Of a stretch of DNA of 30,438 nucleotides, positions 7,619 to 14,635 are shown one piece after another. Origin of the DNA: Methanomassiliicoccaceae archaeon (lineage in GTDB: Archaea > Thermoplasmatota > Thermoplasmata > Methanomassiliicoccales > Methanomethylophilaceae). Within the stretch, counting starts at the first letter, position 1. Every line of letters starts with the position of its first letter. Location: contig WQTN01000142.1 in NCBI GenBank assembly GCA_009786295.1, positions 1-30,438 of the forward strand, in the 5' to 3' direction. Below the pieces are notes generated by a model. The model had not been told where the DNA came from. It did no database searches and saw only the letters and a list, made by a program, of their open reading frames with translations. The translations under genes and the position numbers were made by a program.

Positions 7619-7663
7619 GACCGATCTCAGGCGGTCCCCTATATTAATGGCAGATCACTACAG

Positions 7664-9568
7664 TTAGCCTACCTCGCGGAGATAATGCCCGTAATTAATG
7701 GAACCGCACATCTCTGTGACCCTTCCTTTTTTGCCTATGTCCTGGTCCTTATACGTCTCTGCAACGACCTTTGCCAAGGAGGCTGGTCTTTTCCTAAGGT
7801 CGATGCCGAAAGAGTCTATTCCCATCGAGCTTAGCTCGCTCATATGAGGGAGCAGCAGAAGGTCTGAGGAATTCAGGACATGGGCAAGGCCGAATCCGTC
7901 CCTGTAAACAGGAAAATCATGTCCGAATTCGTCCCTCAGCGTTCCTGCGGCAAGTTCGGGATCGCGTGTACACATGAGTTCCGTTCTTCCGAATACCATC
8001 ACTTCGATCCTTCCCGCATGATGCTCCGCTACCTCTCTTATCTCTGACTTTGAGAGTTCGACTGACAGAGTGGTCTGATGCGTCGCCTGCGGGAAAGAAG
8101 AGTTGAACATGTTCATGTGGTAGCTTCCGTATTCTTTCCTGCCTTTGTAATGATGCAGCTGATCAGGAGTGTTGACCATAACGCTTCCGTCACTTACATC
8201 AAGGTCCATAAGCGGCCTGAACCTCGGGAGGTTGACCACGAACTCTGTATCGGTCTTATCGCACATCTTTCTCGCGGTCTCCGTGCTGTCGTTCAGATCG
8301 TAGTAGATCCTGTCGGCATTGTCCACGACCTCGTTCAGCACCTTGATGGAACTGACATAAAAAGAGAGGTCTGGATCCTTGGCCGGTCTGTCGATTCTTT
8401 TGGCGCTTGCGGCATGAGGCTTTCTTTCCCTTTTTCCTTTCAGTTCCGGGATCTCGCCGATAAGGTTCTTTATCTCATCGATGCGCGGATCGTATGTCCT
8501 GTATACCTCATATTTTCCGTTCTCTATTTTGAATGGGACGACCGCTGTTCCGAGGGAGCTGACCTTGAAACCGCCTATTTTCTCTTTTCCTTTGAAGATC
8601 GAGAGGCCGTCTCTTATGTTCACGGCCTCTTTCAGTTCAGACAGGCTGAATTTTCTGTCTGCTATCAAGACCGTGCCAAGCAGAAAACCCCTGTTGTCTG
8701 CATACTTGCTCTGGACCAGCCCGGAGACCCCCGGAAGATATCCTTCGCAGAATCCGCGGTTGAAAACGGTCTTAAGCAGATCTGCCGTGTCCGCTATCTC
8801 TTCCCAGGGACGACCGCTGTTCACCATTGAGTACACTTTGGAGGCCAGATAGGCATAGGCATGGCTTCTCATCCTGCCTTCGATCTTAACGGCGGATATA
8901 CCGATCGATTTCAGGCGTTCAAGCCAATTCACTGCGTACAGATCGGCGTTGCTGAGGAAGAACCCCTCCTTTTCATTGAAGAGATATGCTTTTCTGCACG
9001 GCTGAGCGCATTGTCCTCTGTTGCCGCTCCTGCCGCCGGCAATGCTGGAAAAAAGACATCCGCCAGATATGCAGTAGCACATGGCACCCTGAACAAAGAC
9101 CTCTGTTTCTATCTTCGATGCTTTGACAATGGACGACAGTTCATCGAAGGTAAGCTCCCTTGCAAGCACCGCTCTGTCGATCCCGTTCTCCAGACACCAT
9201 TCCAATCCTTCTGCGGAATGGATACCCATCTGAGTAGAAGCGTGTTTTTTTATACCGAGGCCGCCGACCTTCCCAAGGAGTCCGAGGTCCTGGATAAGGA
9301 CAGCGTCGGCACCGATATCGTTAAGGAATCTTACATACGAGACGGCATCGCTCATCTCATGGTCTTTGATTAGAGTATTGACGGTGACATACACCTTAAC
9401 ACGCCTTTCGTGTGCGTAGTTCACCGCCCCCTCTATCTCTTTATCAGAAAAATTCTGAGAGAATGCTCTCGCACCGAACGCTTTCCCGCCGAGGTAGACC
9501 GCATCACAGCCTCCCTTGATAGAAGCGACCAGGCCCTCTGGCGAACCCGCGGGTGAAAGTATCTCCAT
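7664..9568 (-). CDS. U32-family protein (putative protease / RNA hydroxylation-type enzyme)
   Basis: A 634-residue member of peptidase family U32. The family signature is clear at residues 157-175 (EVFVQGAMCYCISGGCLFSS), and four conserved cysteines, C164, C171, C187 and C191, fit the cluster-ligand pattern proposed for this family. The N-terminal barrel MEILSPAGSPEGL and AVYLGG are also typical. Bacterial relatives TrhP and RlhA take part in tRNA or 23S rRNA hydroxylation, and the old collagenase name rests on few members; the archaeal function is unknown. The C-terminal part beyond about residue 400 is a second, less conserved domain. Start: ATG at 9568, with the TATA-like ATTATTAAAC centred about 27 nt upstream, so probably leaderless. 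The pilin-like genes follow 45 nt downstream. Confidence 0.88.
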   Translation of the reverse strand: MEILSPAGSPEGLVASIKGGCDAVYLGGKAFGARAFSQNFSDKEIEGAVNYAHERRVKVYVTVNTLIKDHEMSDAVSYVRFLNDIGADAVLIQDLGLLGKVGGLGIKKHASTQMGIHSAEGLEWCLENGIDRAVLARELTFDELSSIVKASKIETEVFVQGAMCYCISGGCLFSSIAGGRSGNRGQCAQPCRKAYLFNEKEGFFLSNADLYAVNWLERLKSIGISAVKIEGRMRSHAYAYLASKVYSMVNSGRPWEEIADTADLLKTVFNRGFCEGYLPGVSGLVQSKYADNRGFLLGTVLIADRKFSLSELKEAVNIRDGLSIFKGKEKIGGFKVSSLGTAVVPFKIENGKYEVYRTYDPRIDEIKNLIGEIPELKGKRERKPHAASAKRIDRPAKDPDLSFYVSSIKVLNEVVDNADRIYYDLNDSTETARKMCDKTDTEFVVNLPRFRPLMDLDVSDGSVMVNTPDQLHHYKGRKEYGSYHMNMFNSSFPQATHQTTLSVELSKSEIREVAEHHAGRIEVMVFGRTELMCTRDPELAAGTLRDEFGHDFPVYRDGFGLAHVLNSSDLLLLPHMSELSSMGIDSFGIDLRKRPASLAKVVAETYKDQDIGKKGRVTEMCGSINYGHYLREVG

Positions 9569-9847
9569 GCGGACACCTATTTCTTCAATGTTTAATAATT
9601 ACATTGCTGCTGCTTGGGATACGTGGGGCGTTTTTCAGGCCATTGTCTATTGACAAAATATATCGGATGGATAATATGGGCCGCAATATGGCGAGCGCGC
9701 TTCTCAGATCAGGTTTGATCATAGCATTCGTTCTATCACTCTTGCAAGCGTCCCCTATAGGACAGTCTACATTTTATTGGTGTGACACATAAATTTTTTA
9801 GTATTTTAAACAAAAAGTTTAGGGCAAGACCAATATTTTCATTGGTG
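9569..9847. other. A+T-rich intergenic region between U32 and AAA genes
   Basis: This 279-nt gap holds the U32 promoter at its left end (TATA about 9590-9602, minus strand) and the AAA gene terminator at its right end. In between are a TTGTC-TATT-GACAA inverted repeat (9643-9656), the sequence TGACAAAATATAT (9651-9663) that recurs on the far side of the AAA gene, and the palindrome TGTGACACA (9781-9789). A 41-codon plus-strand reading frame from 9667 has a hydrophobic stretch but no start signal I trust; I do not call it. Confidence 0.5.
9808..9846 (-). terminator. hairpin plus T-tract after the AAA ATPase gene
   Basis: On the minus strand, one nucleotide after the stop codon, ACCAAT and ATTGGT (9829-9846) form a 6-bp stem with a 6-nt loop. 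A T-rich stretch CTTTTTGTTT follows about 12 nt later (9808-9817). In archaea the T-tract alone can end transcription; the hairpin may be incidental. Confidence 0.5.
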
Positions 9848-11068
9848 TTAAAGGGTTTCTTTTAACAAGAACTCTCTCAGATGTATGCTTCTGACACCGT
9901 CTCTGTTCTCTTCCCAATATCTATCCAGCGTTACCACATATTTGGGGTAGTTGTCTTTTATTTGTGTCAGAGGCGAGAACTCTCTTTCAAGTGTCTCTTC
10001 GCTGCCCAGTTCGGTGCAGACCTGTACATACACTTTTTCGCCACCTGTTTTTTCGGCCATGAAATCTATTTCCTTAGTACCGATTTTCCCGATATAGACT
10101 TTGTAGCCTCTTTGAATAAGATCATTATAAACGATATTCTCAAGGATGCCTGGCAGATTTGTTCGTCTGAAGTCTCTGACAACATACTGCAACGAATGAT
10201 CTGCCAGATAGTATTTATCGTTGCTTTCGAGCAGTTTTTTACTCTTTATATCATATCTTGAAACTTTTTTAATGATGCAGGCCGCTTCCAAATAGCCGAT
10301 ATAGCTGCTGACCGTTTCGAAATCGGCACCGCCGCCATTGCTTTTCATGTAGTTCGTTATCTTTCTGATCGAAACCAGACTTCCGACGCTGTCATAAATG
10401 AATGCGATTATCCTTTCCAACAGAGGCACATTTCGTACAGTGTTCCTTTTTATCACATCCTTAAGCACTGCAGAGGAGTGGATATCAGTAATGATCTGTC
10501 TCGCTTGATCATGTGTGAATGAAGATATAGATAACAGCGGGAATCCCCCGATCCGGATATATTCATCAAGTTCGTCGGCAGAGGGTCCTGTCGGAACGAT
10601 GCCGGATTCATTCCTGAAACGGATAAACTCAGCAAAAGATAATGTGCATATTTCAAATGCCACATATCTGCCTGCGATCAATGTTGCCAATTCGCCTGAA
10701 AGTAGCTTTGAGTTGGATCCTGTGATATAGATGTCTGTATTTTTCATTCTCAAAGAGTTGACCGATTTTTCCCATTTTTCCACTGCTTGGACCTCATCAA
10801 GGAAAATATAGTACCTTTTTTGGTCTTTCATTCGATCCGCAACGTATTTGTTAAGCTCTTTGTAAGAAGTGATCTCATCAAAATCGGAGTCCTCGAAATT
10901 GATAAAAATGATGTGTTCTTCGTCTGTGACCTTTGATATTTCTTTCTTTACAAGCTTTAATAACTCGGACTTGCCGCTTCTTCTGATGCCTGTCAAGACC
11001 TTGATCTGCTCTATGTCTAAGAAGCCCTTTATCTTTTCTGTATAGATTCTTCTTTCTATTGGCTCCAT
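9848..11068 (-). CDS. AAA ATPase with C-terminal DUF4143 domain
   Basis: A 406-residue P-loop ATPase of the AAA_14/DUF4143 family. Walker A is GIRRSGKS (27-34), Walker B is YYIFLDEVQ ending near residue 94, and the sensor region is ITGSNSKLLSGE. The C-terminal DUF4143 part contains EIDFMAEKTGGEKVYVQV near residue 330-350, which resembles the core of PD-(D/E)xK nuclease-like folds. These genes are common, often present in many copies per genome, and spread by horizontal transfer; their biological role is not known, although links to toxin-antitoxin or defence functions have been suggested. It stands alone, has a more A+T-rich composition than its neighbours, and is bordered by repeats on both sides, all of which suggest recent arrival. 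Confidence 0.88.
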   Translation of the reverse strand: MEPIERRIYTEKIKGFLDIEQIKVLTGIRRSGKSELLKLVKKEISKVTDEEHIIFINFEDSDFDEITSYKELNKYVADRMKDQKRYYIFLDEVQAVEKWEKSVNSLRMKNTDIYITGSNSKLLSGELATLIAGRYVAFEICTLSFAEFIRFRNESGIVPTGPSADELDEYIRIGGFPLLSISSFTHDQARQIITDIHSSAVLKDVIKRNTVRNVPLLERIIAFIYDSVGSLVSIRKITNYMKSNGGGADFETVSSYIGYLEAACIIKKVSRYDIKSKKLLESNDKYYLADHSLQYVVRDFRRTNLPGILENIVYNDLIQRGYKVYIGKIGTKEIDFMAEKTGGEKVYVQVCTELGSEETLEREFSPLTQIKDNYPKYVVTLDRYWEENRDGVRSIHLREFLLKETL

Positions 11069-11122
11069 CAGATCGCCTTCATTGATATCCTAAAACCAAT
11101 GTTGTATTAAAAGCATTTCTAT

Positions 11123-11186
11123 TTTGTAAGTGTAAGCCTGACAAAATATATTTTTTATGATACTTTGTAAGGGTAGGTCTGACGAA
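11123..11186. repeat. imperfect direct repeat, two copies, 41-bp offset
   Basis: Copy one is 11123-11145 and copy two 11164-11186. They share the core TTTGTAAG-n-GTA-n-G-n-CTGAC-n-AA and differ at four of 23 positions. An offset of 41 bp is close to four helical turns, which would put both copies on one face of the DNA. They lie just upstream of the AAA gene. Confidence 0.6.
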
Positions 11187-11195
11187 TTTATTAGA

Positions 11196-11236
11196 ATCCG
11201 ATATCGACAGCATGAACTGCAGATTCGATATCGGAT
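11196..11236 (-). terminator. 12-bp perfect inverted repeat after the gamma-subunit gene
   Basis: ATCCGATATCGA (11196-11207) and TCGATATCGGAT (11225-11236) are exact reverse complements with a 17-nt loop. The repeat begins 20 nt after the end of the oxidoreductase operon on the minus strand, so a transcript hairpin and terminator role is natural. Each arm also contains the self-palindrome CGATATCG, so it could be a double protein-binding or recombination site instead. No strong T-tract follows. Confidence 0.5.
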
Positions 11237-11255
11237 GTGTGCTGCGGGCAGAGGC

Positions 11256-11792
11256 TCAATCGCTGTTTTCCATCCCGATCTTCACGGCCGTGATGTTCTT
11301 TTCCATCAGATCCTGCTTTCTGGCGGGAATACTTTTCTTTATGCCTTCGTTGAACGCACTCTCGGAACAGAACTTCGTCTCTTTGTAAAGACGGCCGGCC
11401 ATAACCATGTTGGCCATTCCTTTCAGCCCGTTGTCTGAGGCGAGTCTCGTTGCCGGAAGGTAGATGGATCTGACGTCCTTCCTCTTCACTTTCTCGTCGA
11501 CGATGGAACTGTCAACGATGATCAGGCCGTTCGGTACAACCGCATTCTCGAACTTTTCCAGCGAAGGAAGGTTCATCGCGATCAGCACATCCGGCTCTGT
11601 GACCAGTGGGGAACCTATGGAGGAGTCGCTGACGCATACGCTGCAGTTGGCTGTTCCACCTCTCATCTCCGGGCCGTATGAGGGTAACCACGATATCTCT
11701 TTGCCGTCAAGCATCCCTGCGTATGCCACTACCTTTCCGGTGAAGAGTATGCCCTGTCCGCCGAATCCGGCGAGAAGAAGGTTCATGCTCAT
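11256..11792 (-). CDS. korC: 2-oxoacid:ferredoxin oxidoreductase, gamma subunit
   Basis: A 178-residue gamma subunit of the pyruvate/2-ketoacid:ferredoxin oxidoreductase family (POR domain III). The family opening GFGGQGILFTGK is at residues 9-20, and SYGPEMRGGTANCSV follows at 38-52; this part of the enzyme contributes to the CoA and interface region. Start: ATG at 11792, overlapping the beta-subunit stop by ATGA and preceded by GAGGCGG; the frame extends far upstream only as an antisense-free overlap with the beta gene and is not coding there. Last gene of the operon. Database naming of these complexes is mixed (Kor, Vor); the symbol follows the four-subunit Kor scheme. Confidence 0.9.
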   Translation of the reverse strand: MSMNLLLAGFGGQGILFTGKVVAYAGMLDGKEISWLPSYGPEMRGGTANCSVCVSDSSIGSPLVTEPDVLIAMNLPSLEKFENAVVPNGLIIVDSSIVDEKVKRKDVRSIYLPATRLASDNGLKGMANMVMAGRLYKETKFCSESAFNEGIKKSIPARKQDLMEKNITAVKIGMENSD

Positions 11793-12538
11793 TTTACCGC
11801 CTCTTTCCCGCCTGTGTCCTTGTACACGCCCAGCGGATAGTAGGGCATCATGTTGTTTCTCAGCCATTCCAGCGAATCCTGTATCGAAAGACCCCAGTTC
11901 GTCGGACATGTCGAGAGCACCTCTACTATTGTATATCCTCTTCCTTCGATCTGGTACTCGAACGCTTTTCTGATCGCATTCTTCGCCTGTTTCACATTTT
12001 TCACTGAGTCCACTGAAACACGCTGTGCCAGCGCGACGCCGTCCAGCGTGGAGAGCATCTCGCATACCCTTATCGGGTGTCCCGCATCTTTCACGCTTCT
12101 CCCATAAGGAGTGGTCTGTGTTATCTGTCCCGGGAGAGTGGTCGGGGCCATCTGCCCTCCGGTCATCCCGTATATGGCATTGTTGATGAATATGACCGTG
12201 ATGTTCTCGCCACGGGTCGCTGCGTGCACTGTCTCCGCAGTGCCTATCGCCGCGAGGTCGCCGTCCCCCTGGTAGGTGAAAACGATATTCTCCGGATGTA
12301 CTCTTTTGATCCCAGTGGCCACTGCCTGTGCGCGGCCGTGAGGCGACTGGATCATGTCGCAGTTGAAGTAGTTGTACGCAAACACCGAACAACCGACCGA
12401 TGCCACACCGGCCGTTCTTCCCTCGACTCCAAGCTCATCTATCGCTTCTGCGACCAGTCTGTGAACTATGCCGTGGCTGCATCCCGGACAGTAATGGAAC
12501 TGAGCGTCTGTCAGTGCATGAGGCCTTTCGAATTTCAT
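11789..12538 (-). CDS. korB: 2-oxoacid:ferredoxin oxidoreductase, beta (TPP-binding) subunit
   Basis: A 249-residue thiamine-diphosphate-binding subunit. The TPP/Mg motif starts at GDGDLAAIG (91-99) and ends with the NN pair in VIFINNAIYGMTGGQ. The early CPGCSHG (17-23) and SVGCSVFAYNYF (48-59) are typical of the Kor/Vor beta subunits. It decarboxylates 2-oxoacids, or carboxylates acyl-CoA in reverse, with electrons passing to ferredoxin. Start: ATG at 12538, one nucleotide after the alpha-subunit stop, with AAAGGAGG eight nt before it. Tightly coupled on both sides. Confidence 0.93.
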   Translation of the reverse strand: MKFERPHALTDAQFHYCPGCSHGIVHRLVAEAIDELGVEGRTAGVASVGCSVFAYNYFNCDMIQSPHGRAQAVATGIKRVHPENIVFTYQGDGDLAAIGTAETVHAATRGENITVIFINNAIYGMTGGQMAPTTLPGQITQTTPYGRSVKDAGHPIRVCEMLSTLDGVALAQRVSVDSVKNVKQAKNAIRKAFEYQIEGRGYTIVEVLSTCPTNWGLSIQDSLEWLRNNMMPYYPLGVYKDTGGKEAVK

Positions 12539-12539
12539 C

Positions 12540-13601
12540 TCAGAAACCTCCTTTGATATTTTTGATCTCTCTAAGGACCTCAGCCGGTGTCGGTATCATG
12601 CCGCCGGTACGTCCGAAGAATCTTACGTCCCGTTTTCCGCCGACTATCAGACGAACATCGTCCACCATCTGACCCATCGACATCTCCACGCACAGGAATG
12701 CCTTTGCCGTTGCCATTCTTGAGATTATCGCATCATCCGGATAAGGCCACAGAGTTATCAGCCTTATCAGCCCGGCTTTGATGCCATCTTTTCTTGCGGC
12801 ATCGACCGCGCTGCGTGAGATCCTCGCTGAAGCTCCGTATGCGACCACTACTATCTCTGCGTCATCCGTCATGTATTCCTCGCAGCGTTGCTCTTTCTTT
12901 TTGATCAGCTCGTATTTTTCATATCTCGCTTTGAGTATCGCTTCCAGATCCGGCGGTTCGATGTACAATGAATTCACGACATTGTGCTTTCTTTTATTCT
13001 CATGGCCGGAAATGGCCCACGGCCTTTCCGGAATGTTGATCTTCTTTGTCTCATCAATGACGACGGGTTCCATCATCTGACCGAGGAGACCGTCCGAAAG
13101 TATCATCACAGGCATCCTGTACTCATCTCCCAGCGCGAAAGCGTCCGCGACAAGGTCTATTATCTCCTGCACTGTCGACGGTGCGAGGACCAGCATTTTG
13201 AAATCTCCGTGGCCGGCAGCCCTTGTTGCCTGGAAGTAATCGGCCTGCGACGGCTGGATGCCGCCGAGTCCCGGACCGGCGCGCTGAACGTTCGCGATCA
13301 CCGCCGGAACGTCCGATCCCGCTATGTATGACAGTCCTTCCGACTTCAGACTTATTCCGGGCGAGCTTGACGATGTCATCGCCCTCGCGCCCGCTGCCGA
13401 TGCCCCGAGCACCATGTTTATCGCCGCTACCTCAGACTCCGCCTGCAGATATACTCCGCCGACCTTCGGCATCCTTTTCGACATGTGCATCGCGACCTCA
13501 GTCTGCGGTGTGATAGGGTAACCGAAGAAGTATCTGCATCCCGCCATTATCGCTGCTTCGGCCAGTGCCTCATTGCCTTTCATCAGAACTTTTTCAGGCA
13601 T
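12540..13601 (-). CDS. vorB: 2-oxoacid:ferredoxin oxidoreductase, alpha subunit (VorB type)
   Basis: A 353-residue alpha subunit. Residues 3-35 (KVLMKGNEALAEAA, then FFGYPITPQTEV) and the block MTSSSSPGISLKSEG followed by GGIQPSQADYFQA match the group annotated as 3-methyl-2-oxobutanoate dehydrogenase subunit VorB, found in methanogens and clostridia. The substrate is therefore more likely a branched-chain or aryl 2-oxoacid than pyruvate, but 2-oxoglutarate cannot be excluded from sequence. Start: two ATGs six nt apart; the one at 13601 is chosen because GGAGG lies seven nt upstream, while the other (13607) overlaps that site. Preceded by the ferredoxin gene and followed by beta and gamma. 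Confidence 0.9.
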   Translation of the reverse strand: MPEKVLMKGNEALAEAAIMAGCRYFFGYPITPQTEVAMHMSKRMPKVGGVYLQAESEVAAINMVLGASAAGARAMTSSSSPGISLKSEGLSYIAGSDVPAVIANVQRAGPGLGGIQPSQADYFQATRAAGHGDFKMLVLAPSTVQEIIDLVADAFALGDEYRMPVMILSDGLLGQMMEPVVIDETKKINIPERPWAISGHENKRKHNVVNSLYIEPPDLEAILKARYEKYELIKKKEQRCEEYMTDDAEIVVVAYGASARISRSAVDAARKDGIKAGLIRLITLWPYPDDAIISRMATAKAFLCVEMSMGQMVDDVRLIVGGKRDVRFFGRTGGMIPTPAEVLREIKNIKGGF

Positions 13602-13603
13602 CT

Positions 13604-13810
13604 TCATTCCTCCAGAGTTATCACTACATCGGGGCACATGATGGCGCATGAACCGCACCCAGTACATTTCTGGGGGTCTGTGATATGCGCAGGGTGGTAG
13701 CCCATGGCGTTTATCTCTGTTTTGTTCAGTGCGAGTATCTTCCTTGGACAGGAGATCACGCACATTTCGCAGCCTTTACAGAGGTTCTTGTCGATGTTGA
13801 CCTTCAGCAT
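13604..13810 (-). CDS. korD: ferredoxin (2x 4Fe-4S) subunit of 2-oxoacid oxidoreductase
   Basis: A 68-residue dicluster ferredoxin. Cluster motifs are C11-x2-C14-x2-C17-x3-C21-P and C49-x2-C52-x2-C55-x3-C59-P, the classic 2[4Fe-4S] arrangement. In four-subunit 2-oxoacid oxidoreductases this delta subunit carries electrons from the TPP site to external ferredoxin. Start: ATG at 13810, overlapping the end of the ATPase gene by 7 nt, with GGAGG about 11 nt upstream. It overlaps or touches both neighbours, so it is part of the same operon. Confidence 0.92.
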   Translation of the reverse strand: MLKVNIDKNLCKGCEMCVISCPRKILALNKTEINAMGYHPAHITDPQKCTGCGSCAIMCPDVVITLEE

Positions 13811-14481
13811 GTTGGTTCGCCTTCCTCCCAAACCGTTCGCACATATATGTCCGATAGATAAAAGTGTTCGTCTGCCGGAAGCTTCCCCGATAGGTGTCTG
13901 GGTGCGACTGAGAACATCAGAGGTATGCCTGCGGAACGCGAGACCTCTTTTGCATATTGCAGCGAATCGGTTATCGTTGATGCAGTGGTCAGTTCTTTCA
14001 GATGAGAGTTGTTCACCACTGCCGTTGCTTTCAGCCCGCATGCGTTCTCGATTTCTCTCAGTATTCCTACTGAGTCCTCAGGGGTGGATGTCATCGGCCT
14101 GTACATATTTGTCACATACAGCATCTCATATCCTCTGTCTATGATCTTCCGCGAGAATCTCCCCAGCACTGTCGCGCCCGCATCGTCTCCTCCGGCATCC
14201 AGTATCACACTGTCTGTTGTGTCGAAAATTGAATACATGGATGCCGGCAGCGCCGGTATGTCCAGATTTGTCGTCGCGAAAGAGGGGGATATCACTTTCA
14301 CGCCTTTTTTTCGCAGTATCTCCGCATATTCCGATGACGTGAAGTATGGGTTTACAACATCCATATCAACGAGCGTGACGCTCTTTCCCTCCCTGACAGC
14401 GTCTATCGCATAATTGATGGCGAAGTTCGTCTTTCCAGTGCCGTAATGGCCGCATATAACGGTCAATCCTTTCGGATCCAC
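13804..14481 (-). CDS. MinD/ParA-like P-loop ATPase, first gene of the oxidoreductase operon
   Basis: A 225-residue nucleotide-binding protein. Walker A is GHYGTGKTN (11-19), followed by LVDMDVVNPYFTSSE (switch-like segment near 38-52) and DAGGDDAGATVLGRF, a Walker B-like region. This is a distinct SIMIBI-class group that I recall heading VorB-type oxidoreductase operons in other anaerobes. No function has been assigned; cofactor or Fe-S delivery is one idea. Start: GTG at 14481 is chosen because a TATA box (GTATTATACG, 14502-14511) is centred 26 nt upstream, predicting a leaderless message, and because it places the P-loop at the usual distance from the N-terminus. A GTG at 14538 would add 19 residues lying before the promoter. 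Confidence 0.82.
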   Translation of the reverse strand: MDPKGLTVICGHYGTGKTNFAINYAIDAVREGKSVTLVDMDVVNPYFTSSEYAEILRKKGVKVISPSFATTNLDIPALPASMYSIFDTTDSVILDAGGDDAGATVLGRFSRKIIDRGYEMLYVTNMYRPMTSTPEDSVGILREIENACGLKATAVVNNSHLKELTTASTITDSLQYAKEVSRSAGIPLMFSVAPRHLSGKLPADEHFYLSDIYVRTVWEEGEPTC

Positions 14482-14501
14482 GCAGACAGGTATGCGTATG
14501 C

Positions 14502-14511
14502 GTATAATACT
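14502..14511 (-). promoter_or_regulatory. TATA-type promoter of the MinD-vor/kor operon
   Basis: GTATTATACG on the minus strand, centred 26 nt before the GTG at 14481. It directly follows two short direct repeats, TATGCG twice (14491-14502 on the plus strand). One side of the 154-nt divergent control region shared with the second XRE-cupin gene. Confidence 0.6.
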
Positions 14512-14597
14512 GTTATCGGAGTTACAGCGGATAAACACCAGGTTCAGAGCATCATAGCAGGTCCGCCCCCTCTTTCCGCTGCCTCTCCGACAGGTTA

Positions 14598-14609
14598 CTA
14601 TTTTTATTC
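14598..14609 (+). promoter_or_regulatory. TATA-type promoter of the second XRE-cupin/ligase operon
   Basis: CTATTTTTATTC is centred about 31 nt before the ATG at 14636 and gives a very short leader. It is the other half of the divergent control region with the vor/kor operon; about 90 nt separate the two TATA boxes, room for one or more operators. Confidence 0.55.
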
Positions 14610-14635
14610 TGTATGTGTCTTACCTCCCGGTTCCA

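Larger units (their letters stand above)
11069..11255. other. repeat-rich intergenic region between the vor/kor operon and AAA gene
   Basis: This gap contains, from left to right, an imperfect 23-nt direct repeat with 41-bp offset (11123-11145 and 11164-11186, 19 of 23 identical), the sequence TGACAAAATATAT (11139-11151) also found at 9651, and a 12-bp inverted repeat (11196-11236). The AAA gene promoter must lie here, most likely in the A+T-rich stretch 11140-11160. No gene is seen. Confidence 0.55.

Noticed and set aside
8078..8830. Long plus-strand open frame inside the U32 gene
   Set aside because: Antisense to the well-conserved U32 protein, no recognisable motif and no start signal.
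9650..9677. Bacterial sigma70-like promoter (TTGACA, 16-nt gap, TAATAT) on the plus strand
   Set aside because: An archaeal host would not use it, no supported gene follows, and A+T-rich sequence readily gives such matches; at most a hint of foreign origin.
9667..9792. 41-residue plus-strand frame with a hydrophobic stretch
   Set aside because: No ribosome site, TATA placed wrongly (about 8 nt before the ATG), and it lies between the promoter and terminator of minus-strand genes.
11793..12392. N-terminal extension of the gamma-subunit frame across the beta-subunit gene
   Set aside because: The extension overlaps the conserved beta subunit out of frame and reads as low-complexity Arg/Gly/His sequence; the real start is the ATG at 11792 with a ribosome site and ATGA overlap.
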